Shown one piece after another: positions 16,298 to 25,115 of a stretch of DNA of 64,000 bases (its first letter is position 1; every line of letters starts with the position of its first letter). Made by a program: the position numbers and the translations under genes. The notes under the pieces are model-generated. The model saw only the letters and a list, made by a program, of their open reading frames with translations, made no database searches and was not told where the DNA came from. Origin of the DNA: Candidatus Poribacteria bacterium (GTDB taxonomy: Bacteria > Poribacteria > WGA-4E > WGA-3G); assembly GCA_026706025.1 (NCBI GenBank), contig JAPOZO010000007.1, positions 1 to 64,000 on the forward strand. The letters run 5' to 3'.

Positions 16298-16516
16298 ATG
16301 AGGAAACTCCAATATCCATTTAATATAAGCAAATTGCCTGATGAAGAAGGGGGTGGCTACCTAATTGAATTTCCTGACTTGCCAGGTTGTATTTCTGATG
16401 GAGAAACAATTGACGAAGCGATAGCTAATGGAAAAGACGCGCTTTTCTGCTGGGTAGAAACAGCAAAACAATACGGCGATGAAGTGCCTCAGCCTTGCTC
16501 ACCCTTCGGACGATAA
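16298..16516 (+). CDS. Orphan HicB-like protein (N-terminal domain only)
   Basis: A 72-residue protein with the HicB signature EGGGYLIEFPDLPGCISDGETIDEAIANGKDAL. HicB is the antitoxin of the HicAB mRNA-interferase system. HicB proteins usually continue into a DNA-binding domain, but here the frame stops just after DEVPQP, and the following DNA does not encode a ribbon-helix-helix or HTH. No HicA toxin is adjacent. It may be a solitary regulatory domain or a truncated relic. A mobile-type repeat lies 60 bp upstream. Confidence 0.65.
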   Translation: MRKLQYPFNISKLPDEEGGGYLIEFPDLPGCISDGETIDEAIANGKDALFCWVETAKQYGDEVPQPCSPFGR

Positions 16517-16577
16517 ATAACGCCTCATGTAATGCCCAATAGTTTTGCCTAACAAGGCTTTGAACTCAAGCACGATT

Positions 16578-17525
16578 ATGACACAAAAAACAGGTTTCGC
16601 CTATCATCCAGACTACTTGAATCATGACACCGGTCCGGGACATCCTGAACGACCGGATCGGTTACGGGCAAGTTTGGCAGCACTTCAACAGAGCAGTGTA
16701 TGGGATCAATTGCACCAGATTGAACCGACCTCAGCAAGCGTTAAACAAATCGCTTACGCCCATAACCCTGCCTATAGTGAGCATATCCGACAACACTGTG
16801 AACGAGAAATCCCGCTCACTTACGACACCACCGTCGGATTTGAATCGTTTGATATTGCGTTGCTTTCAACAGGCGGTGTCCTACGTGCAGCAAATGCAGT
16901 CATAACAGGCACAGTCAAAAACGCTTTTGCGATGGTACGTCCGCCGGGCCACCACGCCACACCTGGGCAGAGTATGGGATTTTGTCTATTCAATAACATC
17001 GCGATTACGGCGCGCTATCTCCAACGGGAACACGGTATCGGGAAAGTCGCAATTGTTGATTGGGATGTCCATCACGGCAACGGCACACAGGACATTTTCT
17101 ATGAAGATGAATCCGTCTTCTTCTTTTCTATCCACCAATCGCCACTCTACCCGGGTACGGGTTCAAGTCGCGAGCGCGGTAGCGGAAAAGCACATGGTAC
17201 GACCCTAAACGTCCCAATGCCCGCTGGAAGTGGCGATGCCGAATACGTCAAAGTCTTTACGGATGTTCTCATCCCGGCACTCCGAGATTTCTCGCCAGAG
17301 GTGTTATTAATCTCAGCAGGTTTTGATGCACACTACCTCGATCCACTTGCTGGAACTGAACTCACAGCAGACGGATTCGCCACACTCACGGATTTGATGC
17401 TTGAACTTGCCGAGGAAACTGCATCGGGGAGCGTTGTTTCTGCGTTAGAAGGTGGATATAGTTTAGAAGGAGTATCCGAGTCCGTTGTGGCGCATGTCGA
17501 GCGATTAGCGAAGGAACAGGGTTGA
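16578..17525 (+). CDS. Histone deacetylase family (class II HDAC/acetylpolyamine-type) hydrolase
   Basis: A 315-residue zinc hydrolase that removes acetyl groups from amines. I start it at ATG 16578 (MTQKTGFAYHPDYL); an upstream TTG adds a non-conserved extension. The signatures are all present: GPGHPERPDRL, RPPGHHATPGQSMGFCLFNN, VAIVDWDVHHGNGTQDIFYE (the Asp and His zinc ligands), SAGFDAHYLDPLAG (third ligand Asp) and EGGYSLEGV. Bacterial members act on acetylpolyamines, acetoin-related targets or acetylated proteins. It is convergent with ubiE, 16 bp between stops. Confidence 0.9.
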   Translation: MTQKTGFAYHPDYLNHDTGPGHPERPDRLRASLAALQQSSVWDQLHQIEPTSASVKQIAYAHNPAYSEHIRQHCEREIPLTYDTTVGFESFDIALLSTGGVLRAANAVITGTVKNAFAMVRPPGHHATPGQSMGFCLFNNIAITARYLQREHGIGKVAIVDWDVHHGNGTQDIFYEDESVFFFSIHQSPLYPGTGSSRERGSGKAHGTTLNVPMPAGSGDAEYVKVFTDVLIPALRDFSPEVLLISAGFDAHYLDPLAGTELTADGFATLTDLMLELAEETASGSVVSALEGGYSLEGVSESVVAHVERLAKEQG

Positions 17526-17541
17526 AATCGCACGCATTAAG

Positions 17542-18252
17542 TCAAGCGATATTCCTCGGTTTCTTTCCAACGTGAATTGCGACGATACCAAACGTTTTCC
17601 GATAAAACCGCACATCTGTCAATCCGCACTGCTCCATCACCTGTTTCAAGGCATCGCAATTCGGAAATTTCATAACAGAACGCGGGAGATACCCGTAAGC
17701 ATCGTCTTTACTGCGGGAGATTAAGTTCCCGATGAAGGGTAAGATCTTCGTGAAATAGAAGTAGTAAAGACCCCGAAATAGCGGGTTTGTCGGTTGAGTA
17801 AACTCTAAGATAACGACCCTGCCACCCGGTGCAGCGACGCGCGTCATCTCGCGGATCCCCAACGCTAAATCTGAAACGTTCCGAATACCGAAACCGACGG
17901 AGACAACGTCAAAGGTATCGTCTAAAAATGGGAGAATGAGGGTGTCCGCTGCCAGAAAACTTGTGTTACTGCTACTATCCTTTTGCAACTTCTGATTGCC
18001 TATAACGAGCATCTCAAAGCAGAAATCTGAACCGATAACAAAGCCCTCTGCTGCAATCTTATCAGCGTATGCAAGCGCAAGTTCACCCGTACCTGTACAG
18101 ACATCTAACACCTTGCTCATCGGTTCGACATCACTCACATTGACCGTCTCCCGTCGCCACATCTTGTCACGCTTAAGGCTTAACAACGAGTTGAGAAAGT
18201 CGTAATAACGCGCGATGGCAGAAAATAGACTTTTTATGCGGTGTGCCTGCAT
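17542..18252 (-). CDS. ubiE: Demethylmenaquinone/ubiquinone-type C-methyltransferase
   Basis: A 236-residue class I SAM methyltransferase. Motif I is KVLDVCTGTGELALAYA, and the family-specific segments GFGIRNVSDLALGIREMTRV, GGRVVILEFTQP and DAYGYLPRSVMKFPN are all present. It methylates the quinone ring late in menaquinone (or ubiquinone) synthesis; which quinone is used cannot be told from this window. It starts 5 bp after the pheT stop and so is likely the last gene of the pheS-pheT transcript. Confidence 0.9.
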   Translation of the reverse strand: MQAHRIKSLFSAIARYYDFLNSLLSLKRDKMWRRETVNVSDVEPMSKVLDVCTGTGELALAYADKIAAEGFVIGSDFCFEMLVIGNQKLQKDSSSNTSFLAADTLILPFLDDTFDVVSVGFGIRNVSDLALGIREMTRVAAPGGRVVILEFTQPTNPLFRGLYYFYFTKILPFIGNLISRSKDDAYGYLPRSVMKFPNCDALKQVMEQCGLTDVRFYRKTFGIVAIHVGKKPRNIA

Positions 18253-18257
18253 AGTCT

Positions 18258-20657
18258 CTACATTCTCAATTCAGCACCAAGTTTTTGATTGAGGTGCTTG
18301 ACAACCTTGTCGTGAAGGGCATTGACCGCCTTGTCTGTCAAGGTTTCGGTCGCAGAGTGATACGTGATGGCGTAGGCGAGACTCTTTTTGCCTTCCGGGA
18401 CCTGTTCGCCTTCATAGACATCAAACAAGCGGACCGATTCGACTAATTCGCCACCCGTTGCGTAAATAAGTTCAGTCGGCATATCGGACAGGACCGCTGC
18501 ATCTACGACAATCGCAAGATCACGCTCAACCTTCGGATAGACAGGGATAGGTTCAAAACGTTTGGCGAATATCGCGCCCTCTACTAACGCTTCCAGGTCA
18601 AAATCAAAGAGATACGCCTTATACGGCAGATCGTAGTTTTCGAGCACCTCTGGATGTGCTTCACCGAACGTGCCGAGTTGTTTATCGTTCAATAATACCC
18701 CTGCGTTTCTGCCCGGATGAAAGGTTGAAGCGTCCGTTTTCTCCAATGTGTAATCAACAATACCGCAAACCTCAAGTATGCCTTCCACAAGCCCTTTGAT
18801 ATCGTAGAAATCCGGTTCTCGGTACGGATTGCTATACACACCATCCCCGACCTGTCCAGCGAGGGTGCCCGTAACCCGTTCCGGTTCTTTCTGTGCTCCA
18901 TTACCAATGAAGACGCTGCCTATTTCAAAGAGCGCGATGGTGTCTATCTGGTGGTTACGGTTATGCTGCGCGTTTTCGAGTAGTCCGGGTAACAGGGTCG
19001 TACGTAGCACTGACATTTCTGGACTCAACGGATTTCGCAACTTCAAGGCATCGCGACGTGGATCATCAGCCGTGAAACGGATCTTGTCAAAGCAGTTCGG
19101 ATCACAAAAACTATAATTGATCGCTTCCATCATTCCGGCGGCGAGGAGAAAATGCTTTATACGTTTTCGAACCTCTGTGCTCGGATTCGGGGCGGGGACC
19201 GGAATATCACCCTTAGGCAACGTTGTCGGAATATTATCGTAGCCGTAGACGCGCGCAATCTCTTCAATAAGGTCGATTTCGCGGGTAAGGTCGGACCTGA
19301 ACGTCGGCACCGTGACTTGATAGTTTCCAGTTCCATCTGCTTTGATCTCAAAACCGAGGTTGCTCAAAATCTCTGCCATCTCTGTTGCTTCAATTGCTGT
19401 TCCCAGTATGAAATTGACACGTTCTGGGCGGAATTGAATCTGATGCAGGGGCTGCTCACCCGGATAGACATCGACGATGCCTTTACAGATGCTACCGCCT
19501 GCTAATTCGGCGATGAGTTGTGTGGCACGGTCAAGTGCAGCAAGGACTGCGCCTGGGTCGGCACCACGCTCAAATCTGTAAGAGGCTTCTGTGCTAATTC
19601 CGAGTGTTTTGGCGGTCGCACGGATACTTGACGGATTGAAATAGGCACTCTCCAACAACACATCAGCGGTACTCTCTGTGATCTCAGAATCATATCCGCC
19701 CATAATCCCAGCGAGCGCGACAGGTTTTTTCGCATCCGCAATAACAAGCATATCAGGCGTGAGATCGCGTTCAACTTCATCAAGCGTTGTTATATTTTCA
19801 TTCTCCGCTGCGCGGCGCACAACAATACGATTTTCTGTGAGTTTGTGATAATCGAAAGCGTGAAGCGGCTGCCCGTATTCCATCAGGACGAAGTTCGTAA
19901 TATCGACAATGTTGTTAATAACGCCAACACCAACGGATTCAAGTCGTTGCTGTAACCATGCAGGAGACTGTCCTACTTTAACCCCTCGGATAACACGTGC
20001 CGCATAACGCGGACAAAGATCGGGTGCTTCAATTGTCACAGATGTCGTCTCTTGAATATCGGTTTCGTCTTCCTTGAGATCAACGTGTGGCAGTTTTAAA
20101 GCATTTCCTGTCTCCGCACGGATTTCACGGGCAACACCGATCAGGCTCAGACAATCTGGGCGGTTCGGCGTAATTTCCAGCTCAAACACGATATCGTCTA
20201 ATCCGAGTGCTTCTGAAAGTGGGGTACCAACGGGTGTTTCTGTAGGTAATTCCATTAAACCCGCGGCATCTTCAGAGAGTCCTAACTCTTTTTCGGAGCA
20301 GAGCATACCGTGTGAAGTTTCGCCGCGCAGTTTCGCGCGTTTGATGGTCAGACCGATAGGCAGCGTTGCACCGATTGTGGCAACGGGTGCGCGCATGCCT
20401 TCTCGGACATTCGGTGCCCCACAAACAATCTGGAGTTCTTCCGTCTCACCGACATCTACCTGACACAGGACGAGTTTGTCGGCATTCGGATGTGGTCGGA
20501 TAGCGGTGACACTACCGACGACTATACCCTTGAGTTCAGCACCAAGCTCCTTAACGGATTCAACTTCAATGCCTAACATCGTTAGCCGGTCAGCGAGTTC
20601 GCTTGGAGATAATTCAAAGTCGATATAGTTTTTTAGCCAATTTAAAGTTACATTCAT
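18258..20657 (-). CDS. pheT: Phenylalanyl-tRNA synthetase beta subunit
   Basis: A 799-residue protein of normal length. The N-terminal [20 protein letters not shown] is followed by a tRNA-binding EMAP-like domain (residues about 40-150, [27 protein letters not shown]). B3/B4 editing domains, B5 (about 400-475) and the inactive synthetase core ([16 protein letters not shown]) come next. It ends with an FDX-anticodon-binding domain ([36 protein letters not shown]). It pairs with PheS into the alpha2-beta2 enzyme. The gap after pheS holds a GATAACTGA-type repeat. Confidence 0.96.
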   Translation of the reverse strand: MNVTLNWLKNYIDFELSPSELADRLTMLGIEVESVKELGAELKGIVVGSVTAIRPHPNADKLVLCQVDVGETEELQIVCGAPNVREGMRAPVATIGATLPIGLTIKRAKLRGETSHGMLCSEKELGLSEDAAGLMELPTETPVGTPLSEALGLDDIVFELEITPNRPDCLSLIGVAREIRAETGNALKLPHVDLKEDETDIQETTSVTIEAPDLCPRYAARVIRGVKVGQSPAWLQQRLESVGVGVINNIVDITNFVLMEYGQPLHAFDYHKLTENRIVVRRAAENENITTLDEVERDLTPDMLVIADAKKPVALAGIMGGYDSEITESTADVLLESAYFNPSSIRATAKTLGISTEASYRFERGADPGAVLAALDRATQLIAELAGGSICKGIVDVYPGEQPLHQIQFRPERVNFILGTAIEATEMAEILSNLGFEIKADGTGNYQVTVPTFRSDLTREIDLIEEIARVYGYDNIPTTLPKGDIPVPAPNPSTEVRKRIKHFLLAAGMMEAINYSFCDPNCFDKIRFTADDPRRDALKLRNPLSPEMSVLRTTLLPGLLENAQHNRNHQIDTIALFEIGSVFIGNGAQKEPERVTGTLAGQVGDGVYSNPYREPDFYDIKGLVEGILEVCGIVDYTLEKTDASTFHPGRNAGVLLNDKQLGTFGEAHPEVLENYDLPYKAYLFDFDLEALVEGAIFAKRFEPIPVYPKVERDLAIVVDAAVLSDMPTELIYATGGELVESVRLFDVYEGEQVPEGKKSLAYAITYHSATETLTDKAVNALHDKVVKHLNQKLGAELRM

Positions 20658-20703
20658 TTATCAAAACCTTTGATAATTATGGGGTGTCAGAGTGAAGCGT
20701 CAT

Positions 20704-20790
20704 CAGTTTTCGGTGGTCAGTTAGGGAGCATTGTGGTTGGAGCCATTACGCTGCCAGCCATAAGTCTTTCTACTGATAACTGATAACTAT
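20704..20790. repeat. GATAACTGA-type repeat between pheS and pheT
   Basis: CAGTTTTCGGTGGTCAGTTA at one side and ACTGATAACTGATAACTA at the other form imperfect inverted ends. Similar strings occur at 61245-61397 and as a trace near 42893-42910. A small non-coding dispersed element within the operon. Confidence 0.5.
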
Positions 20791-20791
20791 T

Positions 20792-21808
20792 TCAAAACTG
20801 ACGCAAGAAGCGGAGGTCGTTCTCGTAGAAGGTGCGGATATCTGGGATCCGAAATTGGAGGTTCGCAATCCGTTCCACCCCCATACCGAAGGCAAACCCG
20901 GTAACTTCATCTGGATCATAGTTCACCGCTTCAAATACGGCTGGGTCAACGGCACCAGCCCCCAGGATTTCGACCCATCCCGTGCCACCACAACTCCGAC
21001 ACCCTTTTCCTTGACAGACAGTGCAAGAGATATCCACCTCCGCACTCGGTTCCGTGAACGGGAAGAAATGCGGACGGAAGCGCATCTGCGTCTGGTCGCC
21101 GAACATCTGTCGAGCGAAGGAGGTCAAAATCCCTTTTAATTCGCTGAAAGTGGCATGCTTGTCTACAAGCAAACCTTCTACCTGATGGAACATCGGTGTG
21201 TGCGAGACATCGTAATCCACCCGATAGCATTTTCCAGGCACGATAATGCGGACCGGTGGTTTCTGACGCTCCATCGCGCGGATCTGAACCGGCGATGTAT
21301 GTGTGCGCAAGAGGTGTCCATCTGTGAGGTAAAAGGTATCGTGTAAGTCGCGAGCCGGATGATCGGCTGGCGTATTCAACGCATCAAAGTTGTAATACTC
21401 CGTCTCAATATCCGGTCCAGTCACCACTTCAAACCCCATTTGAGAGAAAATTGCCTCAATGCGTTCTAAGATTTGCATCACAGGATGCGCTTTCCCGTAA
21501 GCCGGTTTTCGTCCTGGAAGCGTGATATCAACGGCTTCTACCTCAAGTTGGTGTCCCTGTTGTTGATGATGCAGGGCTTGGGTTGCTGTTTCAAACGCTT
21601 GCGTTAGCGTGGCACGCACTTCATTGGCGAGTCTTCCAATCTCCGGACGCTCCTCCTGGGAGAGGTTCCCCATGCCTTTCATGGCATCCGTCAATTTTCC
21701 CTTGCGTCCAAAATAGGTAATCCTGAGCGATTCAAGCGCGTCTAATGTTTCCACCGATTTTAATGCTGCGAGTGCTTCCACCTGAATCGCTTGCAATTCT
21801 GCTTTCAT
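20792..21808 (-). CDS. pheS: Phenylalanyl-tRNA synthetase alpha subunit
   Basis: A 338-residue catalytic subunit. The start at ATG 21808 (MKAELQAIQVEAL) is chosen because GAGGGA precedes it and the family coiled coil begins here; the longer open frame upstream runs through the T-box leader. Class II motifs are present: GHPARDLHDTFYL-like (ADHPARDLHDTFYLTDGHLL), HTSPVQIRAM, RVDYDVSHTPMFHQVEGLLV, RFRPHFFPFTEPSAEVDISC and GFAFGMGVERIANL. The CXXCXGXGC-type segment CTVCQGKGCRSCGGTGW is typical. Expression is probably set by charging of tRNA-Phe through the leader at 21840-22105. Confidence 0.96.
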   Translation of the reverse strand: MKAELQAIQVEALAALKSVETLDALESLRITYFGRKGKLTDAMKGMGNLSQEERPEIGRLANEVRATLTQAFETATQALHHQQQGHQLEVEAVDITLPGRKPAYGKAHPVMQILERIEAIFSQMGFEVVTGPDIETEYYNFDALNTPADHPARDLHDTFYLTDGHLLRTHTSPVQIRAMERQKPPVRIIVPGKCYRVDYDVSHTPMFHQVEGLLVDKHATFSELKGILTSFARQMFGDQTQMRFRPHFFPFTEPSAEVDISCTVCQGKGCRSCGGTGWVEILGAGAVDPAVFEAVNYDPDEVTGFAFGMGVERIANLQFRIPDIRTFYENDLRFLRQF

Positions 21809-21839
21809 AGTCCCTCTTAAAAAGAAACACCTATCACTC

Positions 21840-22105
21840 TGCCCCGTAACTTCAAGTTTATGGTTGAAGTTATTATGGGGACGAAAGCGACAGGCATCTA
21901 CTTCCGCGGTACCACCCCGCTTGGTGGATTGTCGCGACTCGGAAGTCGTTCCTACAAATCTACCCGCTTCATTTTCTAATTGCGTAGCTCCAGGATGAAA
22001 TTCGGCTGTTGCTCTCAAAACCGCGCTTCCAACCGATGACGCGGTCTCTCTATTTGGGAGGTCTCAACAGCTTACGTATGTCCCTTCATAGCTGTTTGAT
22101 ATGTT
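21840..22105 (-). promoter_or_regulatory. T-box riboswitch leader of pheS-pheT
   Basis: The T-box core on the minus strand is GGGGTGGTACCGCGG (about 21918-21904), followed 22 nt later by CGTCCCC, the conserved antiterminator layout. Upstream, GCTGTTG and CAACAGC close Stem I, which contains AGAGAG. The 3' side of the specifier loop reads GAAT-TTC-A, placing the Phe codon UUC at 21999-21997. After the core, CCCC-(ATAA)-TAACTTCAA pairs with TTGAAGTTA-C-GGGG, a stem that competes with the antiterminator. The next T-rich stretch is some 14 nt beyond it, so whether control is by termination or initiation is open. Confidence 0.88.
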
Positions 22106-22147
22106 AATTTTTCTTTAAATGTGCAAATTCACGGTGCGTCCGCGAGC

Positions 22148-22495
22148 CTAACCCTTTGCGAGGGCGACAAGCTGCCCAAAACCGGCTTCGTCATTGATAG
22201 CCATGTCGGCGAGGACCTTCCTATCCAATTCGATGCCAGCAGTCTTAAGCCCATGTATGAACCGGCTGTAAGAGAGTCCGTGCAATCTGGCGGCGGCGTT
22301 AATTCTGGCAATCCAAAGTCGTCTAAAATCGCGTTTACGGGCGCGACGGTGTGCGTAAGCGTGATTCCAACCCTTCTCTACCGCTTCCATAGCGGTACGC
22401 TTAAGATTGTTCCGCCCACCGCGGTAACCTTTAGAATGCTTGAGCATCCGATTACGCCGTTTGCGTCGGACATTCCCTGTTTTTACTCGTGCCAT
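22148..22495 (-). CDS. rplT: Large ribosomal subunit protein bL20
   Basis: A 115-residue basic protein with the bL20 sequence [60 protein letters not shown] and [19 protein letters not shown]. It binds 23S rRNA early in 50S assembly. It sits between rpmI (96 bp gap) and the pheS T-box, in the widely conserved order infC-rpmI-rplT-pheS-pheT. In some bacteria bL20 also represses its own operon, but I could not identify such a site. Confidence 0.97.
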   Translation of the reverse strand: MARVKTGNVRRKRRNRMLKHSKGYRGGRNNLKRTAMEAVEKGWNHAYAHRRARKRDFRRLWIARINAAARLHGLSYSRFIHGLKTAGIELDRKVLADMAINDEAGFGQLVALAKG

Positions 22496-22591
22496 CTAAT
22501 ACTCCTATCGCGACCCGCAAGGCGATCCGCGATTACTTCCACTATTTCGCCCGGAACGCGTTATTGCGTTGTCTATTCGGGCATTCAACTT

Positions 22592-22786
22592 CTACTGATG
22601 AATGAGGCGTTTCAAACGTTTCTCATTACTCGGGTGAACAAGGGTCGCTTGCCGCAATCTACGTTTCTGCTTCGACGACTTAGAGATAAATAAGTGCCCG
22701 GCATAAGCGCGATTGCGACGAATTTTACCTTTAGCCGTGAATTTGAAACGTTTTGCTGCGCCTTTATGCGTTTTCATTTTCGGCAT
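22592..22786 (-). CDS. rpmI: Large ribosomal subunit protein bL35
   Basis: A 64-residue basic protein starting at ATG 22786 ([20 protein letters not shown]). The in-frame ATG 24 bp upstream would add eight atypical residues. The sequence [20 protein letters not shown] followed by [11 protein letters not shown] matches bL35, which binds 23S rRNA in the 50S subunit. It lies between infC and rplT; the gap to infC contains GC-rich palindromes. Confidence 0.96.
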   Translation of the reverse strand: MPKMKTHKGAAKRFKFTAKGKIRRNRAYAGHLFISKSSKQKRRLRQATLVHPSNEKRLKRLIHQ

Positions 22787-22829
22787 TAGAATATCCTTAC
22801 CAGCAAGCATCCGCTTGCAAGTGCCATTC

Positions 22830-22925
22830 GTTTTCAGGACGCGACCGCCGGCCGCGCCTATAAGAAGAAATATATCGCGACCAAGGTCCCACCTGTTACT
22901 CGGAAGGGAAGGTCGCGCCTACAGA
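22830..22925. repeat. GC-rich palindromic repeats between infC and rpmI
   Basis: Two units, GGACGCGACCGCCGGCCGCG and GGTCGCGCCTACAG, belong to the GTAGGCGCGACC type of short palindromes. They stay untranslated between two ribosomal genes. They could act as mRNA processing or stabilising hairpins. Confidence 0.4.
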
Positions 22926-22946
22926 AAGCGTACAACGGACAAAACA

Positions 22947-23492
22947 TTACACAGATTTTGGTGTAAGGATCATCGACATGATGCGCGTTTCCATACGTGG
23001 GGGTTGTTCGACCTCAGCAATTTCTTCGAGGTCATCTTTGAGCCGTGAAAGGAGATTGCTACCAAGATCGGTATGAAGCATCTCGCGCCCTCGGAATCGG
23101 ACGGTTGCACGGACCTTCCACCCATTTTTCAGGAAATCCTCAACATGCCGTTTTTTGAACTGATAGTCGTGTTCCGCGGTATCTGGTCGGAACTGCATCC
23201 CTTTTAAGACTACCTTCGTCTGCTTTTTTCGAGCCTCACGCGCACGCTTGTTTTTCTCGTACTGATACTTCCCGTAGTCCATGATCTTACAAACGGGGGG
23301 CTTAGCGTTCGGTGAAACCTCTACTAAATCCAATCCAACTTCTTCAGCACGGTTCATAGCGTCACGTGTTGAAATAACGCCAACCTGTTTGTTGTCCTGA
23401 TCAATTAACAAGACCTCTCGGGCCCGAATCTGATAGTTTGAACGACTCTGCCTTTCCTTCGTTCTCTGATTACGTTTGCCTCTGTAGTGTAT
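22947..23492 (-). CDS. infC: Translation initiation factor IF-3, probable AUA start
   Basis: IF-3 keeps subunits apart and rejects wrong start codons. The first ATG in frame (23411) would remove the conserved N-terminus: the codons upstream encode NYQIRAREVLLID, the standard IF-3 opening. The frame is open to a TGA just beyond 23495 and has no ATG, GTG or TTG in a suitable place. It does have ATA at 23492-23490, 6 nt after a GGGGGTG ribosome site. That start gives 181 residues, the usual length. Known infC genes often use rare AUU/AUA/AUC starts, which lets IF-3 limit its own synthesis. The rest (DLVEVSPNAKPPVCKIMDYG, RGREMLHTDLG) is unmistakable. Confidence 0.9.
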   Translation of the reverse strand: MHYRGKRNQRTKERQSRSNYQIRAREVLLIDQDNKQVGVISTRDAMNRAEEVGLDLVEVSPNAKPPVCKIMDYGKYQYEKNKRAREARKKQTKVVLKGMQFRPDTAEHDYQFKKRHVEDFLKNGWKVRATVRFRGREMLHTDLGSNLLSRLKDDLEEIAEVEQPPRMETRIMSMILTPKSV

Positions 23493-23672
23493 TTTTCACA
23501 CCCCCAAGTAAGGCGCTACAACGCGCCGCTTACAAGTTCATATAACCCATAGTGCCCGCTTGTGTGTCATATTAAAACAAAATTGACAGACCTATGGTTG
23601 CACTACGGTATGTGAGTACTCTATCTACAAAACGTTTTGCATTGACTCGGACGTTACGAAACGTGCCACTTA

Positions 23673-23701
23673 GCGTAAGAACAGCGAAACTGAATGTCAA
23701 C
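23673..23701 (-). promoter_or_regulatory. Weak candidate promoter of the infC operon
   Basis: On the minus strand TTGACA (23701-23696), a 17-bp spacer and TACGCT (23678-23673). The -35 is perfect and the -10 poor (three of six). It lies about 180 bp upstream of the infC start in a gap of 281 bp with no other visible features. Confidence 0.3.
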
Positions 23702-23773
23702 GCATCTGTGGTTAGAACCGGGCATCCGAATCACGATTAACTAATTATACCATATAGGTAACACAAATGCAAG

Positions 23774-24151
23774 TTAAAAAAATCCGATTGTCCATAACGT
23801 GCGTAAAATAATCAAACCGCCTGCTAAACCTCCGAAAACGACGATTAAACTGATACTGACTGCAAGCGCGAGCCGAATAATCCGATTACCAAGTTCAGGT
23901 TGTTCGATTGCCCAAGCACGTGCTAACCAGAAGGTTAACGCAACACTTACTAAGCTCAGGATACACGCCCCCAGGACCGACAACAGGATCCCCTGAAAAT
24001 CTACCATTTGTATCGTTTCTGGGATCGACCCGTATTGAGAGTAGTTCAGGATAACACCAATTAAAACCGCTCCCAAAATCACAATAAAACAGATAAAAAC
24101 GATTAATGCTTTTTTAAATGCTGTTCCCATTTCTACTAAAACTTTCTCCAA
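23774..24151 (-). CDS. Small integral membrane protein, unknown function
   Basis: A 125-residue protein with three clear hydrophobic helices (ALIVFICFIVILGAVLIGVI; LLSVLGACILSLVSVALTFW; LALAVSISLIVVFGGLAGGL) and short charged loops. I do not recognise a family. It stands alone between the infC leader and a divergent plus-strand gene, with coding character typical of real membrane proteins. Confidence 0.6.
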   Translation of the reverse strand: MEKVLVEMGTAFKKALIVFICFIVILGAVLIGVILNYSQYGSIPETIQMVDFQGILLSVLGACILSLVSVALTFWLARAWAIEQPELGNRIIRLALAVSISLIVVFGGLAGGLIILRTLWTIGFF

Positions 24152-24280
24152 ACTTGCAAGTCGCTTTTTGGTAATTGTAACACATTAGCAGAGACAATAG
24201 CAAAATTTATTGTTACACCCACGAAAAATCCAGAGCCATTCAGTTTTAAATATTTACTTTATCTATGTGAATATGCTTTC

Positions 24281-24345
24281 CAGTAGGAGCGAGCTGTGCT
24301 CGCGATCTTCCGCCAGTAGGAGCGAGCTGCGCTCGCGATCTTCCG
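24281..24345. repeat. Tandem pair of REP-like hairpins
   Basis: Two 32-bp units, each beginning CAGTAGGAGCGAGCTG and ending CTCGCGATCTTCCG, are separated by one base and differ at a single position (TGTGCTC versus TGCGCTC). Each holds a GCGAGC/GCTCGC palindrome. REP-type intergenic element. Confidence 0.7.
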
Positions 24346-24426
24346 TAAGAAAACGTCAACTCATGTAAACGAAAATGAAAATAAAAACCGCAAACTAAAT
24401 AATCCTGGGCTGGTAACCGAAAACGC

Positions 24427-24455
24427 TTGATATATTCAGCAAAAGATGCTAAACT
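24427..24455 (+). promoter_or_regulatory. Promoter candidate for the 24495 gene
   Basis: TTGATA (24427-24432), 17-bp spacer, TAAACT (24450-24455); predicted start near 24462, giving a 33-nt UTR with AAGGAG before the ATG. Upstream, from 24152, the gap holds only A/T-rich DNA and the REP-like pair. Confidence 0.45.
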
Positions 24456-24494
24456 AAATTTCAACTGACCAATTTGACTACTAAGGAGTTTTCC

Positions 24495-25085
24495 ATGGAT
24501 GTAACATACACACCGGCAATCGCCGAAGTTATCGAAAAGTTAGAAACGGGTAATCCGCTTCCAACACTGGTTCCACAGAAGGCGTGGAACACTGAATTGA
24601 CGGATGCGCTGGAATCGGCATCGCTTGATGAACTTTTTCAGGGGGAATCTCTGAAAAATTCCACGTTTGGTGATGCCATCAAGAGCGGCCTGCTTTTGTG
24701 GAACGATGCACTGGATGAGTCGCATAATATTTCACAGGAACTCTCGAATCAGACGGGCAGCTACTGGCACGGCATTATGCACCGTCGTGAGCCGGACTAC
24801 AGCAACGCCAAGTATTGGTTCGGCAGAGTCGGAACGCACCCAATTTTTCCCCAGCTCCGCGAACGGGCACTCGCGATATTGAATGAGGTGTCGAGTCCAT
24901 CAGACGCGTTGACATATATTGCACAGACGATTGAAGCAGAAGAGAATTGGGATACCTCTCAGTTTATTGATTGGTGCCAAGCAGCCGAAAATGGGTCTGA
25001 TGCTGATGTAACCCGTTTCTTGCAACAGGTACAGGCGGAAGAAATTAAGTTGTTACTGGCGTATTCCTATCGAAACGCTGTTTAA
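24495..25085 (+). CDS. Conserved hypothetical protein with HRREPDY motif
   Basis: A 196-residue soluble protein, start at ATG 24495 behind AAGGAG (an upstream TTG in frame has no ribosome site). The central segment SYWHGIMHRREPDYSNAKYW followed by FGRVGTHPIF is a strongly conserved-looking core with several His, Arg and Asp that could bind a ligand. I recall similar sequences as hypothetical proteins from Planctomycetes and related bacteria but no established function. There is no signal peptide. It is followed after 30 bp by the TPR-thioredoxin gene and may share its transcript. Confidence 0.65.
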   Translation: MDVTYTPAIAEVIEKLETGNPLPTLVPQKAWNTELTDALESASLDELFQGESLKNSTFGDAIKSGLLLWNDALDESHNISQELSNQTGSYWHGIMHRREPDYSNAKYWFGRVGTHPIFPQLRERALAILNEVSSPSDALTYIAQTIEAEENWDTSQFIDWCQAAENGSDADVTRFLQQVQAEEIKLLLAYSYRNAV

Positions 25086-25115
25086 GGCACGCCAATTGGC
25101 CTGAAGGAGACTGAA

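Noticed and set aside
16517-16577. Integron attC-like sequence (GCCTAACAAGGC with nearby TAACGCC)
   Set aside because: No matching partner core site or extended inverted structure was found, and there is no integrase; chance similarity is more likely.
20792-22018. pheS starting at the upstream in-frame codon 22018
   Set aside because: The extra 70 codons translate the T-box leader; the family start and ribosome site are at 21808.
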